NCBI RefSeq assembly: GCF_900277125.1
Contig: NZ_OPYN01000152.1
Location: 23,308 to 87,307 of the forward strand
DNA length: 64,000 bases
Origin: Pseudomonas inefficax
Lineage (GTDB): Bacteria; Pseudomonadota; Gammaproteobacteria; Pseudomonadales; Pseudomonadaceae
Direction of reading: 5' to 3'
Positions 26,941 through 35,596 of this stretch are shown here, piece after piece. The translations under genes were made by a program, and so were the position numbers. Position 1 is the first letter of the stretch; the number at the start of each line of letters is the position of its first letter. The notes below the pieces were generated by a model. That model was not told the DNA's origin. It did no database searches and saw only the letters and a list, made by a program, of their open reading frames with translations.

Positions 26941-27402
26941 TCACTCCTCGACGTGCACGCTGTCCAGGTAGGTGCGCACTGCCCACAGGGCTTCCTGGCT
27001 CAGGTAATCAGCCATCTTCGGCATGTACACCCGGCCGTCGCGCACCGCACCATGGCGTACGCGCTCGACGAACCATTCATCCCCGGCCTCGCCAGCATCG
27101 AGCATGCGCAAATCCGGTGCGATACCCCCGGACTTGGCCTCCAGGCCATGGCAGGCGGCGCAGTTCTGGTTGTAGGCCGATGCACCGATTTCCACGGCTT
27201 TGTCGCGCTCGGGAGAGGTGCGGTACGGGTTGACCGCAGCCCAGCCATCGCCGTCCAGGCTTACGCCAGCGTCCTTGATCGGGGTCAGGCCTTTGGTTTC
27301 CACGGCCTGGGGCACCACATTGCCATGTGCCCAGGCCGTACCGGTCAGCACCGCACTGGCAAGCAGCCCGGCAGCCAGCAAGACGTTGCGTTTTGTTGTC
27401 AT
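26941..27402 (-). CDS. pedF: Cytochrome c (PedF), electron acceptor
   Basis: 153 aa. Signal peptide of about 25 residues ends at AWA. One covalent haem site is seen at CAACH (Cys81, Cys84, His85), and the likely axial Met lies in MPKMADYL. It is the natural electron acceptor of the quinoprotein dehydrogenase in the ExaAB/PedEF type of pathway. Divergent from pedE with 254 bp shared regulatory DNA. Cofactor insertion requires the general Ccm system. Confidence 0.92.
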   Translation of the reverse strand: MTTKRNVLLAAGLLASAVLTGTAWAHGNVVPQAVETKGLTPIKDAGVSLDGDGWAAVNPYRTSPERDKAVEIGASAYNQNCAACHGLEAKSGGIAPDLRMLDAGEAGDEWFVERVRHGAVRDGRVYMPKMADYLSQEALWAVRTYLDSVHVEE

Positions 27403-27506
27403 TCTTATGCCCTCACGGTTGCACGCAAGGCCTCAACCACAGAGGCCGTCTCGCCATCTTAAAAACAGCCCGCAGGCGGCCGAATGCTGCTTTGGTGGCC
27501 GCACCT

Positions 27507-27522
27507 TACTCCCTTGGTAGTA
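27507..27522. promoter_or_regulatory. Putative operator between pedF and pedE
   Basis: TACTCCCTTGGTAGTA, an imperfect palindrome (TACT-N-CC-TT-GG-N-AGTA). A second related motif, CGAATGCTGCTTTGG, lies at 27481-27495, closer to pedF. The site is about 112 bp from pedF and 143 bp from pedE and is the clearest member of the family found in this region. Confidence 0.6.
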
Positions 27523-27656
27523 GGGCTTGTGGCGAAGGGCCAAATGAGGTGCCCTACGGGAACTATTCCCGGCAAGGGCGGGACTTTTTCCGTATCCCGC
27601 GACACCCACCCCGTCCCACCCTGTGCAGGCCAAAACCTCCACTGGGAACTGCAACC

Positions 27657-29552
27657 ATGACAACAAGAACGCTACCCGCCCTTTCCCCTCTGGCCCTGAG
27701 CGTGCGGGCCTTGCTGCTGGTCGGTAGCCTGGCCATGGGCAACGCGGCCACCGCCGCCACCGCCCCATCTGCACCTGCCGGCAACAACGTCACCTGGGAA
27801 GACATCGCCAACGACCACCTGACCACCCAGGACGTGCTGCAGTACGGCATGGGCACCAACGCCCAGCGCTGGAGCCCGCTGGCCCAGGTCAACGACCAGA
27901 ACGTGTTCAAGCTGACCCCGGCCTGGTCCTATTCCTTCGGCGACGAGAAGCAGCGCGGCCAGGAATCCCAGGCCATCGTCAGTGACGGCGTGGTCTACGT
28001 CACCGGCTCCTATTCGCGGGTGTTCGCCCTCGATGCGAAAACCGGCAAGCGCCTGTGGACCTACAATCACCGCCTGCCGGACAACATTCGCCCCTGCTGC
28101 GATGTGGTCAACCGCGGCGCGGCGATCTACGGCGACAAGATCTACTTCGGTACCCTCGACGCGCGGGTCATCGCCCTCGACAAGCGCACCGGCAAAGTGG
28201 TGTGGAACAAGAAGTTCGGCGACCACGCCGCCGGCTACACCATGACCGGTGCCCCGGTGCTGATAAAGGACAAGACCAGCGGCAAGGTATTACTGATCCA
28301 CGGCAGCTCCGGTGATGAATTCGGCGTGGTCGGCCAACTGTTCGCCCGCGACCCGGACACCGGCGAAGAGGTGTGGATGCGGCCCTTCGTCGAGGGCCAC
28401 ATGGGCCGCCTGAACGGCAAGGACAGCACGCCGACCGGTGACGTCAAGGCGCCGTCCTGGCCGGACGACCCCACCAGCGAAACCGGCAAGGTCGAAGCCT
28501 GGAGCCACGGCGGCGGTGCGCCTTGGCAAAGCGCCAGCTTCGACCCCGAAACCAACACCATCATTGTCGGCGCTGGCAACCCCGGCCCCTGGAACACTTG
28601 GGCGCGCACCTCGAAGGACGGCAACCCGCATGACTTCGACAGCCTGTATACCTCAGGGCAGGTCGGCGTCGACCCGAGCACCGGTGAAGTGAAGTGGTTC
28701 TACCAGCACACACCCAACGATGCCTGGGATTTCTCCGGCAACAACGAGCTGGTGCTGTTCGACTACAAGAACAAGGACGGCAAGCTGGTCAAGGCCACCG
28801 GACACGCCGACCGCAACGGTTTCTTCTATGTGGTGGACCGCAGCAACGGCAAACTGCAGAACGCGTTCCCCTTCGTCGACAACATCACCTGGGCCAGCCA
28901 CATCGACCTCAAGACCGGGCGCCCGGTGGAAAACCCCGGCCAACGCCCGCCCAAGCCGCTGCCAGGTGAAACCAAGGGCAAGCCGGTAGAGGTCTCGCCA
29001 CCGTTCCTGGGTGGCAAGAACTGGAACCCCATGGCCTACAGCCAGGACACCGGCCTGTTCTACATCCCCGGCAACCAGTGGAAGGAGGAGTACTGGACCG
29101 AGGAAGTGAACTACAAGAAGGGCTCGGCCTACCTGGGCATGGGCTTCCGCATCAAGCGCATGTACGACGACCATGTCGGCACCCTGCGCGCCATGGACCC
29201 GACCACCGGCAAGCTGGTGTGGGAACACAAGGAACACCTGCCGCTGTGGGCCGGCGTGCTGGCGACCAAGGGCAACCTGGTGTTCACCGGCACCGGCGAT
29301 GGTTTCTTCAAGGCCTTCGACGCCAAAACGGGCAAGGAACTGTGGAAGTTCCAGACCGGCAGCGGCATCGTCTCGCCGCCGATCACCTGGGAACAGGACG
29401 GCGAGCAGTACATCGGCGTGACCGTGGGCTACGGCGGCGCGGTACCGCTGTGGGGCGGCGACATGGCCGAACTGACCAAGCCGGTGGCCCAAGGTGGTTC
29501 GTTCTGGGTGTTCAAGATCCCCAGCTGGGACAACAAGACTGCACAGCGGTGA
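27657..29552 (+). CDS. pedE: Calcium-dependent PQQ alcohol dehydrogenase PedE
   Basis: 631 aa periplasmic quinoprotein. Signal peptide ends near ATAATA. It has propeller repeats, the disulfide ring Cys147-Cys148 (RPCCDV) and the catalytic region WDFSGNNE. Asp358 is the catalytic base, and the residue at 360 is Ser where PedH has Asp. This is the calcium-type signature (ExaA/QedH). It works with PedF. The start at 27657 gives the normal length. Divergent from pedF. No REP or other genes precede the downstream pentapeptide gene apart from a REP pair. Confidence 0.95.
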   Translation: MTTRTLPALSPLALSVRALLLVGSLAMGNAATAATAPSAPAGNNVTWEDIANDHLTTQDVLQYGMGTNAQRWSPLAQVNDQNVFKLTPAWSYSFGDEKQRGQESQAIVSDGVVYVTGSYSRVFALDAKTGKRLWTYNHRLPDNIRPCCDVVNRGAAIYGDKIYFGTLDARVIALDKRTGKVVWNKKFGDHAAGYTMTGAPVLIKDKTSGKVLLIHGSSGDEFGVVGQLFARDPDTGEEVWMRPFVEGHMGRLNGKDSTPTGDVKAPSWPDDPTSETGKVEAWSHGGGAPWQSASFDPETNTIIVGAGNPGPWNTWARTSKDGNPHDFDSLYTSGQVGVDPSTGEVKWFYQHTPNDAWDFSGNNELVLFDYKNKDGKLVKATGHADRNGFFYVVDRSNGKLQNAFPFVDNITWASHIDLKTGRPVENPGQRPPKPLPGETKGKPVEVSPPFLGGKNWNPMAYSQDTGLFYIPGNQWKEEYWTEEVNYKKGSAYLGMGFRIKRMYDDHVGTLRAMDPTTGKLVWEHKEHLPLWAGVLATKGNLVFTGTGDGFFKAFDAKTGKELWKFQTGSGIVSPPITWEQDGEQYIGVTVGYGGAVPLWGGDMAELTKPVAQGGSFWVFKIPSWDNKTAQR

Positions 29553-29598
29553 CTGCCTGAGCTGACGTATCACTGGGGCTGCGTTGCAGCCCCTCACT

Positions 29599-29691
29599 TG
29601 TAGGAGCAGCCTTGTGCTGCGAAGAGGCCATTACAGCCGAAGCAGATCTGTTGCCTTGCTGGCCTCTTCGCAGCACAAGGCTGCTCCTACA
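29599..29691. repeat. REP pair of the GTAGGAGCAGCCTTGTGCTG type
   Basis: Inverted pair TGTAGGAGCAGCCTTGTGCT and AGCACAAGGCTGCTCCTACA with GCGAAGAGGCC / GGCCTCTTCGC inner arms. Terminator-like position after pedE. Confidence 0.85.
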
Positions 29692-29753
29692 GGTGATGGG
29701 CCGCGATGCGGCCCCAGGACGCACACCCGACTTCACATCGAGAGCCTTTCGCC

Positions 29754-30413
29754 ATGAACTACCTGCCATTTGCCCTGCTGATCGTGCTGTCCCCTGCCGT
29801 GGCCGAGAATGCCGACGACGCTGGCAACGATCCCCCCCTGACCATCAACGGCTGCGTGATTGCCGAAGCCAGCCAGTGCCCGGGGGCCGACCTGCGTGGC
29901 GCCAAACTGGCCAACCAGGACCTGCGCAAGATGAACCTGGCCGGCGCCGACCTGCGCGATGCCGACCTGCGCCATGCCCGGCTGGACCTGGCCAACCTGG
30001 AAAAGGCCAGCCTGCAAGGCGCCAACCTGACCCGCGCCAGCCTGCAGCAGAGCAACCTGCGCCTGGCCGACCTGAGCCATGGCCAGCTCGTGGCCATTCA
30101 GGGCTGGGGCCTGTTTGCCCAGGGTGCGCAATTTGCCAAGGCCGACCTCAGCGCGGCCTACCTGCAGTTCGCCAGGTTGTCAGGGGCAAAGATGCAGCAG
30201 GCCAACCTGCGGGCGGCGGACCTGGAAATGGCCTGGCTGAGCAAGGCTGACCTGCAAGATGCCGACCTTGGCGATGCCAACCTGCAGGAGGCCAAGTTTG
30301 GCCAGAGCAACCTGGCCCGCGCCGACTTGCGTGGGGCGCGGCAGCATTACGGGAATTTTCAGGAGGCCAACATGGAGGGGTGCAAGGGGTGCCCCGAGAC
30401 CTGGGATGATTGA
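29754..30413 (+). CDS. pedD: Secreted pentapeptide-repeat protein PedD
   Basis: 219 aa. A signal peptide of about 17 residues (LIVLSPAVA) precedes about 20 A(D/N)LXX pentapeptide repeats from residue 60 to 205, which form a right-handed quadrilateral beta-helix. It ends in GCKGCPETWDD with a CxxC pair. A pentapeptide gene sits at this place in Pseudomonas exa/ped clusters. Its exact function is unknown; a periplasmic scaffolding or metal-related role is guesswork. Follows pedE by 201 bp with a REP pair between. Confidence 0.85.
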   Translation: MNYLPFALLIVLSPAVAENADDAGNDPPLTINGCVIAEASQCPGADLRGAKLANQDLRKMNLAGADLRDADLRHARLDLANLEKASLQGANLTRASLQQSNLRLADLSHGQLVAIQGWGLFAQGAQFAKADLSAAYLQFARLSGAKMQQANLRAADLEMAWLSKADLQDADLGDANLQEAKFGQSNLARADLRGARQHYGNFQEANMEGCKGCPETWDD

Positions 30414-30441
30414 GCAAAGCGTGCTTGGGCACATTGTTCCC

Positions 30442-30527
30442 CTGTGGGAGCGGGTTCACCCGCGAACACCGGCGAAGCCGGTGCCATATACCGAGTCGCC
30501 TCATTCGCGGGTGAACCCGCTCCCACA
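30442..30527. repeat. REP pair
   Basis: Inverted pair CCTGTGGGAGCGGGTTCACC and GGTGAACCCGCTCCCACATA in the gap between convergent pedD and pedR2. Confidence 0.85.
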
Positions 30528-30578
30528 TAGTCCCTGCTAATTCCATCAGTCACATGATGGTCTTCGAAGAAAGAAACC

Positions 30579-31217
30579 TCACCCCGCCACCCGCACCACC
30601 CCCAGATCAATCCCCAGATGCACCAGCTCGGCATGTGAACTGACCTGCAACTTGCTCTTGAGCAAGGTCAGGTGGTTGGACACGGTCTTGGCGCTGATGC
30701 ACAGCTGCTCGGCAATCCCCCGCACCGGTGTGCCCTTGGCCAGCATCACGAAAATCTCCAGCTCACGCTGGGTCATGCGTTGCAGGCGCGGATCGCTGGC
30801 AGTCTGCTGTGAGGTGCAGGCCAGCTGGGTGGCCAGAGGCTGTTCGATATAGGCATGCCCCGCCAACACGCGCTGCACTGCCTCGATCAGCACTTCGGGC
30901 GCCGAGTTCTTGGTCAGGTAGCCCGAGGCCCCGGCATCCAGCGCCTGGCGCACCAACGGCAGTTCGTCATGCATGCTGAAGAACAGCACCCGCAATTGCG
31001 GCAGGCGCTGACGCAGGCGCCGGGTGGTTTCCAGGCCGCTGATACCTGGCAGGCCGAAGTCCATGATCACCAGGTTGGGCACTTGCTCCTGAACCCGGGC
31101 CAGCGCCTCTTCGCCACTGGCAGCCTCACGCACCTGTACTGTCGGCAGCACCGCCCGCAGCAGGCTGGCATAGCCCTGGCGGACCACGGCGTGGTCATCG
31201 ACCAACACGATATTCAT
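30579..31217 (-). CDS. pedR2: LuxR/NarL response regulator PedR2
   Basis: 212 aa. The receiver domain has phospho-acceptor Asp53 in NLVIMDFG and Lys in TKNSA. The C-terminal GerE/LuxR HTH (about residues 148-205) contains ELEIFVMLAKGT and AKTVSNHL. It overlaps the pedS2 stop codon (TGATG), with GGAGG upstream, so it is translationally coupled. In P. putida it works with PedS2 to set pedE and pedH expression in the presence or absence of lanthanides. GTG at 31220 is an alternative start. Confidence 0.93.
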   Translation of the reverse strand: MNIVLVDDHAVVRQGYASLLRAVLPTVQVREAASGEEALARVQEQVPNLVIMDFGLPGISGLETTRRLRQRLPQLRVLFFSMHDELPLVRQALDAGASGYLTKNSAPEVLIEAVQRVLAGHAYIEQPLATQLACTSQQTASDPRLQRMTQRELEIFVMLAKGTPVRGIAEQLCISAKTVSNHLTLLKSKLQVSSHAELVHLGIDLGVVRVAG

Positions 31218-32491
31218 CACACCTCCATGGGAATGTACAGGTCCAGCGCCCAGCCGGCACCCGGGCGGCTGAGGATGCGCAGTTCACCGCCCAGGCTACG
31301 GGCACGCTCGGCCATCGAGTGCAGGCCTACCCCGGGCCGCTGGGGCTGGCTGGCACCGCAGCCGTTGTCGCGAACCAGCAGGCGCAAGCCCTTGGCGCTG
31401 CGTTGCAGGCGTACCCGCACCTGGCTGGCGCCAGCGTGCCGGGCGACGTTGGTCAATGCCTCCTGCAGCAAGCGATACAAATGCGTCCGGCTTGCCCCGG
31501 GCAGCACCGGCAGCTGCTCGCCGACCCGCAGGCGACAATCGATACCCTGACTGGCCTGCCATTGGCTCACCAGCAGGCCGAAGGCCTCGGCCAGCGGCAT
31601 GTGCTGCAACGCCAGCGGGTACAGGTCATGTACCAAGGCGCGGAAACCTTGCTGCAGGCGTTCGCAATCGAGCTCCAGGGTGCGTGTCGTCTGCGCCACC
31701 ACGGTTGGCTGCTCGGCGAATATGCGTAGCAGGCAGAGCTGGGCGCGAATTCCCGCCAGGTATTGCCCAAGGTCGTCGTGCAGGGTCTGCGCCAGCTGGG
31801 TGCGCTCCCGCTCCTGCACCGCCAGCAGGGCCTGGGTGAGTTGAGTATTGTCGGCCCGGGCCTGCTGCAGAGACGCGGTCATGCGGTTGAAGTGCTCGGC
31901 CAGCTGGCGCGCCTCCGGCAGGCCGGCCTCGCGCAGACGCGCGGTCAATTGCCCCCCCGAGACTTGGCGCAAGGCCTGCAGCAGATCGTCCAGCAAGCCC
32001 ATGCCCCGCCGCACCGCCCAGCGGATGGTCAACAAGCTCAGCAACAACGCCAGGCCGCACAAGACCAACAGCTGCTGCAGGGAGTCGCGAACCTCGTCGA
32101 TCTCATCGCGCGCATCCACGGCAATCATTACCCGGCGCCCGTCACCCAGCTCCAGCAGCCGACTGCTGCCGTGGCGCTGGCCAAGCAGTTGGCGGCCCAA
32201 CCAGGCATCCAGGCCGGTCTCTTGCGGCAGCTGCGCGGCTTCGCCCGCCGCCAGCCAGTGCACCCGCACATGGCGCAGGCTTTGCGTGAGCCGTGGTTGC
32301 AGGCTCTGCGGGGCGCGCTCGGCGGTGTCGCCAAGGTAGGCCACCACGGCTTCTGCAGATTGCAACTCTCGATCCACATCGGCTACTGCCTGGTGCAACA
32401 GCACCCCGGCACAGGCCAGCGTCACCATCGCAAAGCAGCACGTGACCCACAGGTTGATGCGCCACAGGGCCGACAGGTTGACAAGGCGCAT
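31217..32491 (-). CDS. pedS2: Membrane sensor histidine kinase PedS2
   Basis: 424 aa. Two transmembrane helices (about 13-34 and 140-158) enclose a periplasmic sensing loop of about 105 residues. A HAMP-like segment, HisKA_3 dimerisation box with His238 (LHDDLGQYLAG) and HATPase_c (DNGCGA; GVGLHSMAERA) follow. It is the lanthanide-sensing kinase of the PedS2/PedR2 system. The start at 32491 has AGGAG upstream. Divergent from the ABC operon, whose promoter area it shares. Confidence 0.92.
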   Translation of the reverse strand: MRLVNLSALWRINLWVTCCFAMVTLACAGVLLHQAVADVDRELQSAEAVVAYLGDTAERAPQSLQPRLTQSLRHVRVHWLAAGEAAQLPQETGLDAWLGRQLLGQRHGSSRLLELGDGRRVMIAVDARDEIDEVRDSLQQLLVLCGLALLLSLLTIRWAVRRGMGLLDDLLQALRQVSGGQLTARLREAGLPEARQLAEHFNRMTASLQQARADNTQLTQALLAVQERERTQLAQTLHDDLGQYLAGIRAQLCLLRIFAEQPTVVAQTTRTLELDCERLQQGFRALVHDLYPLALQHMPLAEAFGLLVSQWQASQGIDCRLRVGEQLPVLPGASRTHLYRLLQEALTNVARHAGASQVRVRLQRSAKGLRLLVRDNGCGASQPQRPGVGLHSMAERARSLGGELRILSRPGAGWALDLYIPMEV

Positions 32492-32551
32492 CAGCAGTTC
32501 TCCTAAGGGGGGGCTGCGGCTCATCGTAAAACCCGGGCCCAGGTGGTGAAT

Positions 32552-32566
32552 TACTACCTTGGTACC
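32552..32566. promoter_or_regulatory. Putative operator between pedS2 and ABC operon
   Basis: TACTACCTTGGTACC contains the perfect palindrome TACCTTGGTA. GCGCTACTTTCTGCAT follows at 32573, resembling GCTACTTTGGG at 20191. About 68 bp from pedS2 and 86 bp from the ABC operon start. Confidence 0.6.
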
Positions 32567-32644
32567 GGCCGAGCGCTACTTTCTGCATATTTCCCACTCC
32601 CGGCGGGCTTCCTATGCTGGCGCCATCTGCCGTGGAGTTGCCTT

Positions 32645-33838
32645 ATGCGCCAGCCTGCCTACCTTGCCCTGACCTGCCTGCTGGCCCTGGCCGCGACGCT
32701 TTCTGCGAGCCCGACATCCGCCGCGCAGGCCCAGGGCGTGGAACCGTTGCAGGTGCGCATCGGCTACCTCGGCTATCGTCCCGATCCCGGCCCGCTGCTG
32801 TCCAACATCCTTCCCGAGCCCACCGATGCCGGGCTGCAGGGCGCCGAACTGGCGATTGTCGACAGCAACAGCAGCGGGCGCTTTCTCAAGCAGGAGTTCC
32901 ACCTGGCCAACGCCAGCGTCGACAGCCCCGAAGCCCTGCTGCAAGCCGCCAAGGCCCAGCATGATCAGGGCCTGCGGCTGTTCGTGGTAAATGCCCCCGC
33001 CGCCAGCCTGCGCGCGCTGTCTGCTGCCCTGCCCGACAGCCTGCTGTTCAACGCCGGCAGCCCGGACGACAGCCTGCGCAGCAGCCAGTGCCTGGGTAAT
33101 GTACTGCACAGCCTGCCCAGCCGCGCCATGCTGGCCGATGCCCTGGCGCAGTTCCTGGTGCTGCGCAAATGGCAGCGGGCGCTGTTGATCGTCGGCCAGA
33201 CCGACGACGACCGGGCCTACGCGGCGGCCCTGCGCCGCGCCATGAAGCGCTTCGGCATGCAGCTGGTTGCGGAGAAAGCCTGGACGTTCGACAACGACCA
33301 GCGCCGCAGCGCCCAGGCCGACATGCCGCTGTTCACGCAAACCGCCGAGTACGATGTGGTGCTGGTGGCCGACGAGCGCGGCGACTTCGGCGAGTACCTG
33401 CCCTACCAGACCTGGTACCCGCGCCCGGTGGCCGGCACCCAAGGCCTGACCCCCACCGGCTGGCACAAGACCGTGGAAACCTTCGGCGCGGCGCAGTTGC
33501 AAAAGCGCTTCGAAGCCCAGGCCGGGCGCTGGATGAACGACCGCGACTTCGCCGCCTGGATGGCCGTGCGCAGCGTTGCCAGCGCGGTGAGCAAACTTCG
33601 TCAGGCCGAGCCCCGCGCCCTGCAACAACTGCTGCTCAGCGAGCAGTTGCCGCTGGACGGATTCAAAGGCCGCAAGCTCAGCTACCGCCCGTGGAATGGC
33701 GAGCTGCGCCAGCCAATCCCACTGGTGCAGCCGCGGGCCCTGGTCAGCACCTCGCCGCAAGAGGGCTTCCTGCACCCGTTCAACGAAATGGACAGCCTGG
33801 GCTACGACAAGCCCGAAGTGACCTGCGGCTACCCCTGA
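32645..33838 (+). CDS. PQQ-associated ABC substrate-binding protein
   Basis: 397 aa. Signal peptide of about 25 residues ends near TSAA. Branched-chain-amino-acid-type (type I) binding-protein fold, with RIGYLGYRPDPG near the N-terminus. It corresponds to the PQQ-dependent catabolism-associated ABC binding component (TIGR03863-type), pedA-type in P. putida. First gene of a four-gene operon with the YVTN protein and the ABC ATPase and permease. Ligand unknown. Confidence 0.87.
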   Translation: MRQPAYLALTCLLALAATLSASPTSAAQAQGVEPLQVRIGYLGYRPDPGPLLSNILPEPTDAGLQGAELAIVDSNSSGRFLKQEFHLANASVDSPEALLQAAKAQHDQGLRLFVVNAPAASLRALSAALPDSLLFNAGSPDDSLRSSQCLGNVLHSLPSRAMLADALAQFLVLRKWQRALLIVGQTDDDRAYAAALRRAMKRFGMQLVAEKAWTFDNDQRRSAQADMPLFTQTAEYDVVLVADERGDFGEYLPYQTWYPRPVAGTQGLTPTGWHKTVETFGAAQLQKRFEAQAGRWMNDRDFAAWMAVRSVASAVSKLRQAEPRALQQLLLSEQLPLDGFKGRKLSYRPWNGELRQPIPLVQPRALVSTSPQEGFLHPFNEMDSLGYDKPEVTCGYP

Positions 33839-33869
33839 CCCGATAACCACAACAAAAAAGGATTTCGCC

Positions 33870-34859
33870 ATGCGTCGCTCCCCTTTTCACCGCGCGCTGC
33901 TCTACCCCAGCCTGCTGTCGGGCGCCCTGGCGCTTGCTTGCGGGCACGCCATGGCAGCCACCGCCTGGGTGTCGAACGAGAAGGACAACAGCCTCAGCCT
34001 GATCGACATGCAGACCCTGCAAGTCACCGAGACCCTGCCGGTGGGCCAGCGCCCGCGCGGCCTGCTGCTGTCTCACGACAAAAGGCTGCTGTACATCTGC
34101 GCCAGCGATTCCGACCGGGTGCAGGTGATGGACGTGGCCACCCGCAAGATCATCAAGGAGCTGCCCTCCGGCAAGGACCCCGAGCAGTTCGCCCTGCACC
34201 CCAACGACCGCTGGTTGTACGTGTCCAACGAGGACGACGCGCTGGTGACGGTGATCGATACCCAGACCGACAAGGTGCTCGGGCAGATCGACGTCGGCAT
34301 CGAGCCGGAAGGCATGGCGGTGAGCCCGGATGGCAAGTGGGCGGTGAACACCAGCGAAACCACCAACATGCTGCACTGGATCGACACCAGCACCCAGACC
34401 TTGGCAGAGAGCACCCCGGTGGACCAGCGGCCGCGCTTCGTCGAGTTCAGCCAGGACGGTTCGCGGTTGTGGGCTTCGGCGGAAATCGGCGGCACGGTAA
34501 CCATTCTCGATGTGGCCAGCCGCCAGGTACTGAAAACCCTGAACTTCCAGATCAAGGGCGTGCACCCGGACAAGGTCCAGCCGGTAGGCATCAAGCTCAG
34601 CGCCGATGGCAAGTACGCGTTCGTCGCCCTGGGCCCGGCCAACCATGTGGCGGTGGTCGATGCCAAGACTTATGAAGTACTCGACTACCTGCTGGTGGGC
34701 CGGCGCGTCTGGCAACTGGCGTTCACCCCGGACCAGAGCCAGTTGCTGGCCACCAACGGGGTCAGCGGCGACGTTTCGGTGATCGATGCAAAAAACCTCA
34801 AGGTGCTCAAGTCGGTGAAGGTCGGCCGCTACCCCTGGGGCGTGGTGGTGACGCCATGA
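33870..34859 (+). CDS. YVTN-repeat beta-propeller protein of the PQQ ABC operon
   Basis: 329 aa. Signal peptide ends at AMA (about residue 27) and the rest is a beta-propeller built from YVTN-like units such as SLIDMQTLQVTETLPVGQRP and LYVSNEDDALVTVID. It matches the PQQ-ABC-associated propeller family (TIGR03866-type). It overlaps the ATPase gene by 4 bp (ATGA). Its role is unknown; a periplasmic ligand- or cofactor-holding subunit is one guess. Confidence 0.85.
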   Translation: MRRSPFHRALLYPSLLSGALALACGHAMAATAWVSNEKDNSLSLIDMQTLQVTETLPVGQRPRGLLLSHDKRLLYICASDSDRVQVMDVATRKIIKELPSGKDPEQFALHPNDRWLYVSNEDDALVTVIDTQTDKVLGQIDVGIEPEGMAVSPDGKWAVNTSETTNMLHWIDTSTQTLAESTPVDQRPRFVEFSQDGSRLWASAEIGGTVTILDVASRQVLKTLNFQIKGVHPDKVQPVGIKLSADGKYAFVALGPANHVAVVDAKTYEVLDYLLVGRRVWQLAFTPDQSQLLATNGVSGDVSVIDAKNLKVLKSVKVGRYPWGVVVTP

Positions 34860-35596
34860 ATACTCTCGAAGTCAGTGACGTGAGCTTTGCCTACGGCCAG
34901 CGCGAGGCGCTCAGGCAGGTCGACTTCAGCCTGGCGCCCGGGCGCTTCGCCGCCTTGCTGGGCCCCAACGGCGCCGGCAAGTCGACCTTGATCGCCCTGC
35001 TCACCCGCTTGTACGACCTGCAGCATGGCGACATCCGTGTGTGCGGCTGCTCGCTGCGCAACGCCACACGCCCGGCCTTGCGCCAGCTGGGCGTGGTGTT
35101 CCAGCAAAGCACCCTGGACCTGGACCTGAGCGTGGAGCAGAACCTGCGCTACCACGCCTCGCTGCATGGCCTGTCGCGGCGCCAGGGCAGTATTCGGGTG
35201 GATGCCGAGTTGGCCCGCCAGGGCCTCGATGAACGGCGGCGTGAACCCGTCCGGGCGCTGAACATCGGCCATCGGCGCCGGGTGGAGATTGCCCGCGCGC
35301 TGCTGCATGAACCGCGTTTGCTGTTGCTCGACGAAGCCAGCGTCGGCCTTGACCCGGCCAGCCGCCTGGCGCTCAACCAGCACCTGCGACTGCTGTGCCG
35401 CGAGCAGCACCTGAGTGTGCTGTGGACCACCCATTTGCTGGACGAAGTGCAGCCCAGCGATGACCTGCTGATCCTGCATCAAGGGCGCCTGGTGGCCAGC
35501 GGCACGGCCGATGCCCTGAGCCTGGAGCACGGCGGTAACCTCGACCATGCCTTTGCCAGCCTGACCCGCGCCCCCAGAGGAGCCAATGCACGATGA
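34856..35596 (+). CDS. ABC transporter ATP-binding protein
   Basis: 246 aa. Walker A GPNGAGKST, Walker B LLLLDEAS and a degenerate signature stretch NIGHRRRVEIAR in place of LSGGQ. It matches the PQQ-associated ATPase family (TIGR03864-type). ATGA overlap with the propeller gene and with the permease gene shows strict coupling. It powers the permease at 35593. Confidence 0.9.
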   Translation: MNTLEVSDVSFAYGQREALRQVDFSLAPGRFAALLGPNGAGKSTLIALLTRLYDLQHGDIRVCGCSLRNATRPALRQLGVVFQQSTLDLDLSVEQNLRYHASLHGLSRRQGSIRVDAELARQGLDERRREPVRALNIGHRRRVEIARALLHEPRLLLLDEASVGLDPASRLALNQHLRLLCREQHLSVLWTTHLLDEVQPSDDLLILHQGRLVASGTADALSLEHGGNLDHAFASLTRAPRGANAR

